Shown piece by piece: positions 8,257 through 18,000 of a stretch of DNA of 64,000 bases. Position 1 is the first letter of the stretch. Every line of letters begins with the position of its first letter. The stretch is taken from the NCBI RefSeq assembly GCF_004795015.1, contig NZ_SSBI01000027.1:40085-104084 (forward strand), given 5' to 3'. Made by a program: the position numbers and the translations under genes. The DNA is from Streptomyces sp. A1277. Its GTDB lineage: Bacteria > Actinomycetota > Actinomycetes > Streptomycetales > Streptomycetaceae. The notes beneath the pieces were generated by a model that saw nothing but the letters and a program-made list of their open reading frames with translations, did no database searches and was not told the origin of the DNA.

Positions 8257-9126
8257 TCACACCGGTCCCGCCCCGCGCACCAGTAGGAGCGCCACGTCGG
8301 CCAGTGCGACCAGGGCGGCGGCGGCCAGGGGGGCCTTGCGCCATGTGCGGGCGAGGAGGAGGCCCGCGGGTGCCGCCGGGAGGGCGATGGCGAGGGTCAG
8401 GGTGCCCCAGGGGCCGGGCGGGCCCGGTGGGCCGAGGGCGAGGACCGCGGAGGCTGCCACCAGGGGGACGGGGAGCAGCAGTCGCGTGGTGGTGGTGCCG
8501 AGGCGTTGCGGCAGGCCGCGCACGCCGCCGCGCAGGTCGTCCTCGATGTCGGGGAGGACGTCGGCCAGGTGGGCGGCCACGCCGAGCAGGGCGCCGGCGG
8601 TCATCAGCCACCAGGCGGGGCCCGGGCCGCCGGGCACGGTCAACCCGGCCAGGGCCGGCAGGGCGGCGAAGCCGATCGCGTACGGCAGCCAGGACAGGAC
8701 CGTGGCCTTCAGCTTCAGGTTGTACGTCCAGGCGGCGGCCACCGCCGCCAGATGTACGGTTCCGGCGAGCGGGCCGCAGGCCAGGGAGAGCGGGACGCAG
8801 AGCAGGGCCGCGGTGAGGGCCGCCGCCCACACCGTCCGCGGGCCCACCGACCCGTCGGCCACCGGTTTGCCGCTGCGGCCGGCGACGGCGTCCCGCCGGG
8901 CGTCGAAGGCGTCGTTGCACCAGCCCACCGACAGCTGGCCGCTCAACACCGCCGCGACGAGAACGGCGCGGCGCGCGCCGTGCAGACCCGCGCCCGTACC
9001 GAGGACAGCCGCGATCACGGTCACCGCGGCCGCCGGGCCCGGGTGGCACGAGCGGGCCAGTGCGACCGTGCGCGGGAACGGCCACGCAGGCGCGGCGCAG
9101 GTGTGCGGGGGGTCCGGGGTGCCCAT
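8257..9126 (-). CDS. UbiA-type prenyltransferase
   Basis: An integral membrane enzyme of the UbiA superfamily, about 289 residues from ATG 9126. The first Asp-rich motif is NDAFDARRD (NDxxDxxxD), followed by the second as DVLPDIEDD, both needed to bind Mg-diphosphate of the prenyl donor. At least seven hydrophobic segments are visible. It stands back to back with the type III PKS gene, so it may prenylate the phenolic product of that operon or act in another lipid-quinone pathway. A TACGAT motif lies about 7 bases before the ATG, which would suit a leaderless or very short-leader transcript. A longer start at 9201 would add a region with no family resemblance, so I rejected it. Confidence 0.8.
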   Translation of the reverse strand: MGTPDPPHTCAAPAWPFPRTVALARSCHPGPAAAVTVIAAVLGTGAGLHGARRAVLVAAVLSGQLSVGWCNDAFDARRDAVAGRSGKPVADGSVGPRTVWAAALTAALLCVPLSLACGPLAGTVHLAAVAAAWTYNLKLKATVLSWLPYAIGFAALPALAGLTVPGGPGPAWWLMTAGALLGVAAHLADVLPDIEDDLRGGVRGLPQRLGTTTTRLLLPVPLVAASAVLALGPPGPPGPWGTLTLAIALPAAPAGLLLARTWRKAPLAAAALVALADVALLLVRGAGPV

Positions 9127-9243
9127 GCCGTGATCGTAGGCACCCGGAGCGGCCGGGGGTGACACCCGCACGGGTTGATTGCAGTGATTCGCCCCCTTCA
9201 CGGGGCAGGATGAATGTATGACGCCTCCTCAGCGAGACCCGGA

Positions 9244-10299
9244 ATGACCCGCATCGCAGCCGTGCACGGCACTCTGGCCCCCTACCGCCACACCCAGCAG
9301 GAGGTCACCGACATGGTGGCCCGCACCTGCCTGCCGCCGGGTGCCGACCGGCGTGTCCTGGACCGGCTGCACGCCAACGCGCGGGTGCGCACCCGGAACA
9401 TGGTGCTGCCCCTGGAGCGGTACGGGGAGCTGGACGGTTTCGGGGCCTCCAACGACGTGTTCATCGGCGCGGCGGTGGACCTGGGCGCGGAGGCGGTGCG
9501 CGGAGCTCTGCGGACGGCGGGGCTGCGGCCCGAGGACGTGGACCTGCTGATGTTCACGTCCGTCACGGGGGTGGCGGCGCCCTCGGTGGACGCCCGGCTC
9601 GTGGGACGGCTCGGGCTGCGCCCCGATGTGAAGCGGCTGCCGGTGTTCGGGCTCGGCTGCGTGGCCGGGGCGGCCGGGGTGGCCCGGCTGCACGACTACC
9701 TGCTCGGCCGGCCCGACGACGTGGCGGTGCTGCTCTCGGTCGAGCTGTGCTCGCTCACCTTCCAGCGGCGGGACGCGACGCCGGCGAACCTGGTGGCGAC
9801 GGCGCTGTTCGGTGACGGGGCGGCGGCCGTCGTCGCGCTCGGCGCGGGCCGGGGCCCCGGGGACGGACCGGAAGTGGTGGCCACGCGCAGCCACCTGTAT
9901 CCGGACACCGAGCACGTGATGGGCTGGGACATCCGCGATTCGGGCTTCAAGGTGCTGCTCGACCCGGGTGTGCCGGACGTGGTGCGCCGCTATCTGGCGG
10001 ACGACGTGCGCGGCTTCCTGGCGGAGCACGGGCTCAAACCGAAGGACGTGGCGCACTGGGTGTGCCATCCGGGCGGACCGAAGGTCCTGGAGGCCGTGTC
10101 CGATGTCCTGTCGCTCCCCGAGGGCGCGCTCGACGTCACCTGGCGGTCGCTGGCCGAGGTGGGCAACCTGTCCTCCTCCTCGGTGCTGCACGTGCTGCGC
10201 GACACACTGGAGCAGCGGCGGCCCGAGCGGGGCTCGCCGGGGCTGCTGATGGCGATGGGCCCGGGATTCTGCTGCGAACTGGTGCTGCTGCGCTGGTAG
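9244..10299 (+). CDS. srsA: type III polyketide synthase, SrsA-like (alkylresorcinol/pyrone synthase)
   Basis: A 351-residue chalcone-synthase-fold enzyme. The catalytic triad is visible: Cys139 in FGLGCVAGAAG, His275 in HWVCHPGG and Asn308 in EVGNLSSSS. It matches the SrsA type of Streptomyces (phenolic-lipid synthase extending fatty acyl starters with malonyl/methylmalonyl units), not RppA. The next two genes, a membrane methyltransferase and a flavoprotein, reproduce the srsABC order of S. griseus. The ATG at 9244 gives the family-typical N-terminus MTRIAAVHG; an upstream in-frame ATG at 9214 adds ten unconserved residues. A 12-base gap separates it from the next gene. Confidence 0.9.
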   Translation: MTRIAAVHGTLAPYRHTQQEVTDMVARTCLPPGADRRVLDRLHANARVRTRNMVLPLERYGELDGFGASNDVFIGAAVDLGAEAVRGALRTAGLRPEDVDLLMFTSVTGVAAPSVDARLVGRLGLRPDVKRLPVFGLGCVAGAAGVARLHDYLLGRPDDVAVLLSVELCSLTFQRRDATPANLVATALFGDGAAAVVALGAGRGPGDGPEVVATRSHLYPDTEHVMGWDIRDSGFKVLLDPGVPDVVRRYLADDVRGFLAEHGLKPKDVAHWVCHPGGPKVLEAVSDVLSLPEGALDVTWRSLAEVGNLSSSSVLHVLRDTLEQRRPERGSPGLLMAMGPGFCCELVLLRW

Positions 10300-10311
10300 G
10301 TCGGAGGACTC

Positions 10312-10839
10312 ATGATCTGGTACGCCGCGCTGGTACTGGCCGTGGCCGGTGAACGCGTCGCCGAACTCGCGGTCGCCCTGCGCCACACCCGCTGGGCGCG
10401 GGCCAGGGGCGGCGTCGAGTCCGGGCGGGGCCACTACCCGGCGATGGTCGCCCTGCACACGGCGCTGCTCGCCGGCTGCCTGGTGGAGGCCGGGGTGGCG
10501 GACCGGCCGTTCGTCCCGCTGCTCGGCTGGCCGATGGTGGCGGTGGTCCTGGCCGCGCAGGCGCTGCGCTGGTGGTGCATCCGTACACTCGGGCCCCGCT
10601 GGAACACCCGCGTCATCGTCGTCCCGGGCCTGCCGCTGGTGACGGGCGGCCCGTACCGCCTGCTGCGTCACCCCAATTACGTGGCCGTCGCGGCCGAGGG
10701 CATCTCGCTGCCCCTGGTCCACGGCGCGTGGGTGACGGCCCTGGTGTTCACGGTGCTCAACGCCCTTCTGATGGCCGTGCGGGTGCGGTGCGAGGAGGCG
10801 GCGCTCGCCGCCGCGTCCCCGGCGGGCGCACCGGCATGA
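10312..10839 (+). CDS. srsB: isoprenylcysteine carboxyl methyltransferase-like membrane methyltransferase, SrsB-like
   Basis: A 175-residue membrane protein with about four hydrophobic segments. It has the ICMT-family SAM-binding signature GPYRLLRHPNY near residue 120 and a C-terminal RVRCEEAAL stretch corresponding to the conserved Arg/Glu-Glu site. In the srs pathway the homologue O-methylates the alkylresorcinol made by the type III PKS at the membrane. Its stop overlaps the start of the flavoprotein gene by four bases (ATGA, 10836-10839), so translation is coupled. Confidence 0.85.
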   Translation: MIWYAALVLAVAGERVAELAVALRHTRWARARGGVESGRGHYPAMVALHTALLAGCLVEAGVADRPFVPLLGWPMVAVVLAAQALRWWCIRTLGPRWNTRVIVVPGLPLVTGGPYRLLRHPNYVAVAAEGISLPLVHGAWVTALVFTVLNALLMAVRVRCEEAALAAASPAGAPA

Positions 10840-11849
10840 TCGACCTGCTGGTCGCGGGTGGCGGCCCGGCAGGACTGGCGGCAGCGATCCGGGCCGCCCG
10901 GCTCGGCATGGAGACGGTGGTCGTGGAGCCGAGGACCGCCCCCATCGACAAGGCGTGCGGTGAGGGCATCATGCCCAGCGGTGTGGCGGCGCTGCGGGCC
11001 TTGGGGGTGCCGGTGACGGGGCAACCGCTGCACGGCATCCGGTACGTGGAGGGGTCCCGCAGCGCCGTCGCCCCCTTCCGTGGCGGGCCGGGGCTCGGGG
11101 TCCGGCGCACCGCGCTGCACGCCGCACTGCACCGGCGGGCCCTGGAGCTCGGCGTCCGGATCGTCCCCGGCAAGGTAGCCGGTGTGCGGCAGGACCGGGA
11201 CCGGGTGGAGGCGGCCGGGCTGACGGCCCGCTGGCTGATCGCCGCCGACGGGCTGCACTCGCCGCTGCGCCGGGAGCTGGGGCTCGACGCGCCCGCCGCG
11301 CCGGTGCGCCGTTACGGGCTGCGGCGCCACTACCGCGTCGCCCCCTGGACCGGGTTCGTGGAGGTCCACTGGTCGCGGCACGGTGAGGCGTATGTGACGC
11401 CGCTCGGGGACGGTTCGGTGGGGGTGGCCGTGCTCAGCCGCGAGCGACTGCCGTACGCGGGGCATCTGGCCGCCTTCCCCCGCCTGGCCGCCCGGCTGCT
11501 CGGCCGGGAGGCGGGCCCCGTACGCGGTGCCGGGCCGCTGCGCCAGCGGGCGCGGGCGCGGCGGGCCGGCCGGGTGCTGCTGGTCGGGGACGCGGCGGGG
11601 TATCTGGACGCGCTGACCGGTGAGGGGGTCGCGCTGGCCGTGGCGACGGCCGTCGCGGCGGTGGACGCGCTGGCCGCCGGCCGGCCGCAGGCGTACCCGG
11701 CCCGCTGGCAGCGGCTGACCCTGCGCCACCGGCTGCTGACCGCCGGGCTGCTGACGGCGGCCCGGCGGCCCGCCACGGCCCGGCTGATCGTGCCGGCCGC
11801 CCACCGGGCACCGCGCGTTTTCGGTGCGGCGGTGCACGCGTTGCAGTAG
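10836..11849 (+). CDS. srsC: FAD-dependent hydroxylase, SrsC-like
   Basis: A 337-residue flavoprotein of the geranylgeranyl-reductase / aromatic hydroxylase group. The dinucleotide-binding motif GGGPAGLAAAI is at the N-terminus and the second FAD motif GRVLLVGDAAGYLDALTGEG lies at about residues 245-265. The middle IAADGLHSPLRR matches the DG motif of flavin monooxygenases. By analogy with SrsC it should hydroxylate the methylated phenolic lipid, which then oxidises to a quinone. It is the third gene of the operon. Confidence 0.8.
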   Translation: MIDLLVAGGGPAGLAAAIRAARLGMETVVVEPRTAPIDKACGEGIMPSGVAALRALGVPVTGQPLHGIRYVEGSRSAVAPFRGGPGLGVRRTALHAALHRRALELGVRIVPGKVAGVRQDRDRVEAAGLTARWLIAADGLHSPLRRELGLDAPAAPVRRYGLRRHYRVAPWTGFVEVHWSRHGEAYVTPLGDGSVGVAVLSRERLPYAGHLAAFPRLAARLLGREAGPVRGAGPLRQRARARRAGRVLLVGDAAGYLDALTGEGVALAVATAVAAVDALAAGRPQAYPARWQRLTLRHRLLTAGLLTAARRPATARLIVPAAHRAPRVFGAAVHALQ

Positions 11850-11894
11850 AAGTAGGAGAGCGCCGGAGCAGTACCGGGGCAGGAAGGGATGACC

Positions 11895-12521
11895 ATGTCA
11901 GAACCTCGCACCGCGGCGGCGGTGTTCGACGCCCTGGGCACCGACTACGAGGAGGCGTTCGCCGGTTCGGCCGCGCACCGCGCCTCACTGGAGCAGCTGC
12001 TGGAGGTCCTGCCTCCGCACGCCCGGGTGCTGGACATCGGCAGCGGCACGGGACGGCCGACGGCCCTGACCCTCACCGATGCCGGTCACACCGTGCTGGG
12101 CGTGGACGTGTCGCCGGTGATGGTGGAGATCGCGGCCCGTCAGGTGCCGGGCGCCGAGTTCCGCTGCGTCGATATCCGGGAACTCCCCCTGGAGGACAGC
12201 TCCTTCGACGCGGTGTGCGTGTATTTCGCCCTCCTGCAGATGTCGCGCGAGGAGCAGGCCGATGTGCTGCGCCTGGCCGGGCGTGTGCTGCGGCCCGGGG
12301 GGCATCTGGCTCTGGCGACGGTGCCGCTGGACGTGGAGGGCGTCAGCGGGACGTTCATGGGCCAGCCGGTGGAAGTGACCAGCTTCGGCGAGAAGGAGTT
12401 CACGGCGCTGGTGGAGGAGGCCGGATTCACCGTCCTGTCGCGGGAGAGCAACATGTTCGTCCCGGCCCTCCCGGCGGCCGTACCGGAGCCCCAGATGTTC
12501 CTGCTCGCCCGGCGGCGCTGA
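11895..12521 (+). CDS. class I SAM-dependent methyltransferase
   Basis: A 208-residue Rossmann-fold methyltransferase. Motif I is VLDIGSGTGRPTA; the acidic end of strand 2 is VLGVDVS, and motif IV/post-I is FDAVCVYFALLQM. The ATG at 11895 is favoured over the in-frame ATG at 11889 because AGGAAGGG (11881-11888) is then correctly spaced. It follows the srs-like operon by 45 bases on the same strand and could modify the same phenolic lipid, although its substrate cannot be predicted. Confidence 0.75.
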   Translation: MSEPRTAAAVFDALGTDYEEAFAGSAAHRASLEQLLEVLPPHARVLDIGSGTGRPTALTLTDAGHTVLGVDVSPVMVEIAARQVPGAEFRCVDIRELPLEDSSFDAVCVYFALLQMSREEQADVLRLAGRVLRPGGHLALATVPLDVEGVSGTFMGQPVEVTSFGEKEFTALVEEAGFTVLSRESNMFVPALPAAVPEPQMFLLARRR

Positions 12522-12682
12522 AGGCCGCGGACCCCTCGGTGCCCGGGCCGCGCGGAACGGCAGACGTGCCGTCCGGCGCCGACCGGCCCACAATGAATTG
12601 TCCGACGTGCCGTGGGTACCCGCTTGCGCGAGGCGACCGATGCCCCGCCACCTGCCCACGGGGACGACGACGGAGGATCTTC

Positions 12683-12940
12683 ATGACCGACCGCAGACCA
12701 GAGGGGCCCGTTCACGCCGGTGCGTCCCCGAGTCCCCCGCCGGTGCCGGCCGACATGCCCGACCAGCAGGTGCAGGAGGGCGAGGACCCGATGGACGTGC
12801 CGATGCCGCCGTCCACCGGCCCCGGCGAGGACGACGCCCGCGGGGCGCCCGACCCCGACGAGTCCGGGTCGGGGCGAGGAGCGCCGCGCCAGGCCGGAGT
12901 GCATCCCGAGCACCCGGTGCCGGACGAGTCCCCGGGCTGA
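12683..12940 (+). CDS. small acidic proline-rich hypothetical protein
   Basis: An 85-residue protein rich in Pro, Asp, Glu and Gly with almost no hydrophobic residues, so probably disordered. I recognise no domain. The ATG at 12683 has a clear GGAGGA ribosome site (12672-12677), and the frame has actinomycete-like third-position GC. It lies alone between the methyltransferase and DNA ligase genes. The 160 bases before it hold no other recognisable element. Confidence 0.5.
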   Translation: MTDRRPEGPVHAGASPSPPPVPADMPDQQVQEGEDPMDVPMPPSTGPGEDDARGAPDPDESGSGRGAPRQAGVHPEHPVPDESPG

Positions 12941-13053
12941 GCTCCGCATGATGCGCGGGCGGCCGGGACGCTGAGGGCTCCGGCCCGGACGGCCTGGCCC
13001 GGCGGGCATGGCGGGGGCGTCCCGGACTGCGAAGATCCGCCGGCCGTTCGACC

Positions 13054-14031
13054 ATGGAGGCTATGGCCCTCCACCACCCGGACGCCGCCGGGGCGCCCCC
13101 GCCGATCGCACCGATGCTGGCCGTTCCCGCACCTCTGCCCGTGCCCGACACGCAGTGGGCGTTCGAGGCCAAATGGGACGGCGCCCGCTGCGTCGTCTCG
13201 ACCCCGGGCGACGGCACGCTGCGGCTGACCTCCCGGGCGGACAACGACGTCACCCCCACCTATCCGGAACTGCACGCCTTGGGAGACGTACTGCGCGGGC
13301 ACAGCGCGGTCCTGGACGGCGAGATCGTGGCCCTGGACGCGTCGGGGCGGTCGGACTTCGGTCTGCTCCAGCGCCGGATGGGCGTCATGAACGCGCGCCG
13401 CGCCGCCCGCCTGGCGCTGGACTTCCCCGCCCACCTGGTGGTGTTCGACGTGATGTTCCTGGACGGCCGCCCGCTGTCGGCGCTGACCTACGAGGAGCGC
13501 CGCGCGGTCCTGTCCCGTCTGCTGTCCGCCGGTCCGCACTGGTCCGTTCCGTCCTATGTGCACGGGCACGGCGCGAAGGCGTGGGAGACCGTCGTGCGCG
13601 GCGGCCTTGAGGGCGTGGTGGCCAAGCGGCTCAGCTCGCCGTACACGCCGGGTGCGCGTTCACCCGACTGGCGCAAGACGAAGCGGGTCGAGACGCTGGA
13701 TGTGGTCATCGGCGGCTGGACCCAGCGCAAGGGTGCGCCCACGGGTGTGCCGGGGGCGGTGCTCGTCGGTGTGGACGACCCGGCCGGTCTGCGGTACGCG
13801 GGCTCCGTCGGGTCGGGGATGTCCGACCGGGAGCTCGGGGAGCTCAGGTCGTATCTGCGGGTGATCGGCCGCCCTGAGTCCCCGTTCACCGGCCCGGTCG
13901 ATGTGGCCGGCGCGCACTGGGTGGAGCCCCGGCTGGTCGCGGAGGTCAGCGCGTCGCAGTGGACCGCCGCGGGCCGGCTGCGCCATCCGGTCTGGCAGCG
14001 GCTGCGGCCGGACCTGACCCGGCTGGGGTGA
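13054..14031 (+). CDS. ATP-dependent DNA ligase
   Basis: A 325-residue ATP-dependent DNA ligase like the stand-alone LigC/LigD-ligase-domain enzymes of actinomycete end-joining and repair. The adenylated lysine is in motif I EAKWDGAR, motif III is VLDGEIVALD, motif IV is EGVVAKR and motif V is WRKTKR. An OB-fold with DVVIGGWTQRKG follows. There is no Ku or polymerase domain in the window. The start is ATG 13054 or ATG 13063; a GGAGG lies only two bases before 13063, and neither site is ideal. It converges on the IclR-type gene, 11 bases away. Confidence 0.85.
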   Translation: MEAMALHHPDAAGAPPPIAPMLAVPAPLPVPDTQWAFEAKWDGARCVVSTPGDGTLRLTSRADNDVTPTYPELHALGDVLRGHSAVLDGEIVALDASGRSDFGLLQRRMGVMNARRAARLALDFPAHLVVFDVMFLDGRPLSALTYEERRAVLSRLLSAGPHWSVPSYVHGHGAKAWETVVRGGLEGVVAKRLSSPYTPGARSPDWRKTKRVETLDVVIGGWTQRKGAPTGVPGAVLVGVDDPAGLRYAGSVGSGMSDRELGELRSYLRVIGRPESPFTGPVDVAGAHWVEPRLVAEVSASQWTAAGRLRHPVWQRLRPDLTRLG

Positions 14032-14042
14032 GCGCGGCCCGC

Positions 14043-14786
14043 TCAGCCGGGCAGCGAGAGCTCCCGGGACACCCGCAGGGCGGCCGACAGCAGGCCCTTT
14101 CGGACCCGGGTGGTCCGGTACATCCGGTCCGAGCGGAAGGAGATGCCGAGGGAGCCGACCTGCTCGCCGCTGTAGACCGGCACCGCCACGCAGGTGGTGC
14201 CGCGCGCGTACTCCTCGCGGTCCATCACGACCGGCGCGGGCGAGCCGTCGAGCTGCCCGATCAGTTCGCCCCGGTGTGTGATGGTCCGGGGTGTGAGCCC
14301 GGCCAGGGTGTGCCGGGAGAAGTAGTCGGCGCGCGCCTCCTCGTCCAGCTCGCGCAGCACGCTCTTGCCGAGGGCCGTGGCGTGCCCGGCCTCCTCGAAA
14401 CCCACCCAGAGGTCCACGCGGGGGGCGTGCGCGCTGTCCACGATCTCCATGACCCGGATCTCGCCGTCCTCGTACAGCGTCAGATAGGCGGCGGCCGCCA
14501 GGTCGTCGCGCAGGGCGGTGAGGACGGGCCGGACCCGCGCCGGCGGCTCCTGGCCGCTGTGCCCCCTGTCCGTGCCGGCGAGGACGAAGGTGTGGTCGGC
14601 CGGTTCCGTCAGATAGCCGTCCGCCACCAGCTCGGGCAGCAGCGCGTCGGCCTCGGCCGGGGACAGGCCCGCCTCCCGGGCCAGCTGCTCCGCGGTGGCC
14701 TCGCCGTCGTGCTCCCCGGCGGCCTCCAGCAGGCGGAGGGCGCGCCGGACCGCGGCGACGGGCTCGGAGCCGGCGTGGTCGGCCAT
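14043..14786 (-). CDS. IclR-family transcriptional regulator
   Basis: About 247 residues from ATG 14786; ATG 14798 is an equally possible start four codons earlier. The N-terminal winged helix-turn-helix (AVRRALRLLEAAG ... TAEQLAREAGLSPAEA) is followed by the IclR effector-binding domain, with ALGKSVLRELDEEAR and an EYARGTTCVAVPVYSG segment. It is transcribed divergently from pyruvate carboxylase across a 250-base region, so it may control that gene. The effector is unknown. No clear palindromic operator stands out in the intergenic region. Confidence 0.8.
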   Translation of the reverse strand: MADHAGSEPVAAVRRALRLLEAAGEHDGEATAEQLAREAGLSPAEADALLPELVADGYLTEPADHTFVLAGTDRGHSGQEPPARVRPVLTALRDDLAAAAYLTLYEDGEIRVMEIVDSAHAPRVDLWVGFEEAGHATALGKSVLRELDEEARADYFSRHTLAGLTPRTITHRGELIGQLDGSPAPVVMDREEYARGTTCVAVPVYSGEQVGSLGISFRSDRMYRTTRVRKGLLSAALRVSRELSLPG

Positions 14787-15037
14787 GACCCCAAGCATGG
14801 CCCCGGTTCCCGGAAGCCGCACCCGGGCAAGGTTTCCGGGACGTGACACAGGCCATCTTTTGTGCCCGCGATCTCCGGGGAAGTCTCCGGTACGGTGACG
14901 AACACTTCGGTCCCGGAGCGTTACGGAGCACCTCGCCACCGCCGTGCTGCCCTGCGACGCGGCTCCGCGTGCCCGTGCCGTGCCGCCCGTTCTTCCGTCC
15001 TTGACGCCACTGGCTCGTGACACGACTGGGGAGTTTG

Positions 15038-18000
15038 ATGTTCGACAAGGTATTGGTCGCCAACCGCGGGGAGATCGCGATCCGCGCGTTCCGCGCGGCG
15101 TTCGAGCTCGGTATCTCCACCGTGGCCGTGTATCCGCACGAGGACCGCAATTCCCTCCACCGGGCCAAGGCCGACGAGGCGTACCGGATCGGGGAGCCCG
15201 GGCATCCCGTACGGGCGTACCTGTCGGTGGACGAGGTGATCGAGGCCGCGCGGAAGGCGGGTGCGGACGCGATCTACCCGGGCTACGGCTTCCTGTCGGA
15301 GAACCCTGCCCTGGCGGCGGCGTGCTCGGAGGCCGGCATCACCTTCGTCGGGCCGCCGGCGCCGGTGCTGAACCTGACGGGCAACAAGTCGCGTGCGGTG
15401 GCGGCGGCCCGGGAGGCCGGCGTACCGGTGCTGAAGTCGTCCGAGCCGTCCGAGGACGTGGACGCCCTCGTCGCGGCCTCCGGGGACATCGGCTTCCCCG
15501 TGTTCGTCAAGGCGGTCGCCGGTGGCGGCGGGCGCGGCATGCGCCGGGTGGCCGAGCCGGGGGAACTGCGCGAGGCGATCGACGCGGCGATGCGCGAGGC
15601 GCGGTCCGCGTTCGGTGACGCGACGGTCTTCCTGGAACAGGCGGTGATCAACCCCCGCCACATCGAGGTGCAGATTCTCGCCGACGCCGAGGGCAACGTC
15701 GTCCACCTCTACGAGCGGGACTGTTCGCTCCAGCGCCGCCACCAGAAGGTGGTCGAGATCGCGCCGGCCCCGAATCTGGACCCGGCCCTGCGCGAGCGGA
15801 TCTGCGCGGACGCGGTGGCCTTCGCCCGGCACATCGGGTACGTCAACGCGGGCACCGTCGAATTCCTCGTGGACGAGCGCGGCAACCACGTCTTCATCGA
15901 GATGAACCCGCGCATCCAGGTCGAGCACACGGTGACCGAGCAGGTCACCGGGCGCGACCTGGTGATCGCGCAGCTGCGTATCGCCGCCGGCATGACGCTG
16001 CCCCAGCTCCACCTCTCGCAGGACGGCATCACCCTCAACGGCACCGCGATGCAGTGCCGCATCACGACGGAGGACCCGGCCAACGGCTTCCGCCCTGACA
16101 CCGGCACGATCTCCGCCTACCGCTCCCCCGGCGGCCCCGGCGTCCGGCTGGACGGCGGCACGGTCCACACGGGTGCGGAGGTGTCCGCCCACTTCGACTC
16201 GATGCTGGTCAAGCTCACCTGCCACGGCCACGACTTCGCCAACGCGGCCCGCCGGGCGCGCCGGGCGATCGCCGAGTTCCGCATCCGCGGGGTGGCGACC
16301 AACCTGCCGTTCCTGGGGGCGGTGCTGGACCACCCGGACTTCCGGGCGGGGCGCATCACGACGAGCTTCATCGACACCCACCCCGAGCTGATCCGGGCCC
16401 GTCCCTCGGCGGACCGCGGCAGCCGGATGCTCAGCTACCTGGCGCAGACCACGGTCAACCGGCCCTACGGCCCCCGCCCCTCGGTCATCGACCCGGCCGA
16501 CAAGCTGCCCGCCCTGCCGCCGGGCACACCGCCGCCCGGTTCCCGCCAGCGCCTCGCCGAGCTGGGGCCGGAGGCGTTCGCCGCGGAGCTGCGGGCCCAG
16601 TCGGCCGTCGCCGTCACCGACACCACGTTCCGCGACGCCCATCAGTCCCTGCTGGCCACCCGGGTCCGCACCCGCGACCTGCTGGCCGTCGCGCCGCACG
16701 TGGCGCACACCGTCCCGCAGCTGCTGAGCCTGGAGTGCTGGGGCGGGGCGACCTACGACGTGGCGCTGCGGTTCCTCGCCGAGGACCCGTGGGAGCGGCT
16801 GGTCAAGATCCGTGAGGCGGTGCCCAACATCTGTACGCAGATGCTGCTGCGCGGCCGCAACACGGTCGGGTACACGCCCTACCCGACCGAGGTCACCGAG
16901 GCGTTCGTCTCCGAGGCGGCCTCGGCCGGGATGGACATCTTCCGGATCTTCGACGCCCTCAACGACGTGTCGCAGATGCGGCCGGCGATCGACGCGGTGC
17001 GCGCCACCGGCACCTCGCTGGCCGAGGTGGCCCTGTGCTACACCGCCGACCTGTCGGACCCCGGCGAGACGCTGTACACGCTGGACTACTACCTGCGGCT
17101 CGCCGAGCAGATCGTGGATGCGGGCGCGCATGTGCTCGCCATCAAGGACATGGCCGGGCTGCTGCGTCCGCCCGCCGCGCGCACCCTGGTCACGGCGCTG
17201 CGCGAGCGGTTCGACCTGCCGGTCCACCTGCACACCCATGACACGGCCGGCGGGCAGCTGGGCACGCTGATCGCCGCCATCGACGCCGGGGTGGACGCGG
17301 TGGACGCGGCCGTCGCCTCGATGGCCGGCACCACCAGCCAGCCGCCGCTGTCCGCGCTGGTGGCCGCCACCGACCACACGGAGCGTGCGACGGGCCTCTC
17401 GCTCCAGGCGGTCGGCGACCTGGAGCCGTACTGGGAGGCGACCCGCAAGGTGTACGCCCCCTTCGAGTCGGGGCTCGCCTCGCCGACCGGCCGGATCTAC
17501 CACCACGAGATCCCGGGCGGCCAGCTGTCCAACCTGCGGCAGCAGGCCATCGCCCTGGGCCTCGGCGACCGTTTCGAGCTCATCGAGGACTGCTACGCGG
17601 CGGCCGACCGCATGCTGGGCCGGCTGGTGAAGGTCACGCCGTCCTCGAAGGTGGTCGGCGACCTGGCGCTGCACCTGGTGGGCGCGGGCGTCGAGGCCGC
17701 GGACTTCGAGGCGGACCCGGGCAAGTTCGACGTGCCGGACTCGGTGATCGGGTTCCTCCGCGGTGAGCTGGGCGACCCGCCCGGCGGCTGGCCCGAGCCG
17801 TTCCGCACCCGGGCCCTTCAGGGCCGGCCTACGAGGGCGCAGACGCCGCATCTGTCGGACGAGGACCGCGAGGCGCTGCGCGAGGCGCCGCGCGCGACGC
17901 TGAACCGGCTGCTGTTCCCCGGCCCGACCAAGGAGTTCACCGCCCACCGGGAAGCGTACGGCGACACCTCGGTGCTGCCGACGCCGGACTTCCTGTACGG

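Noticed and set aside
9214..9243. Upstream in-frame start for the type III PKS
   Set aside because: The added ten residues are not typical of SrsA-type enzymes, which begin MTRIAAVHG at 9244.
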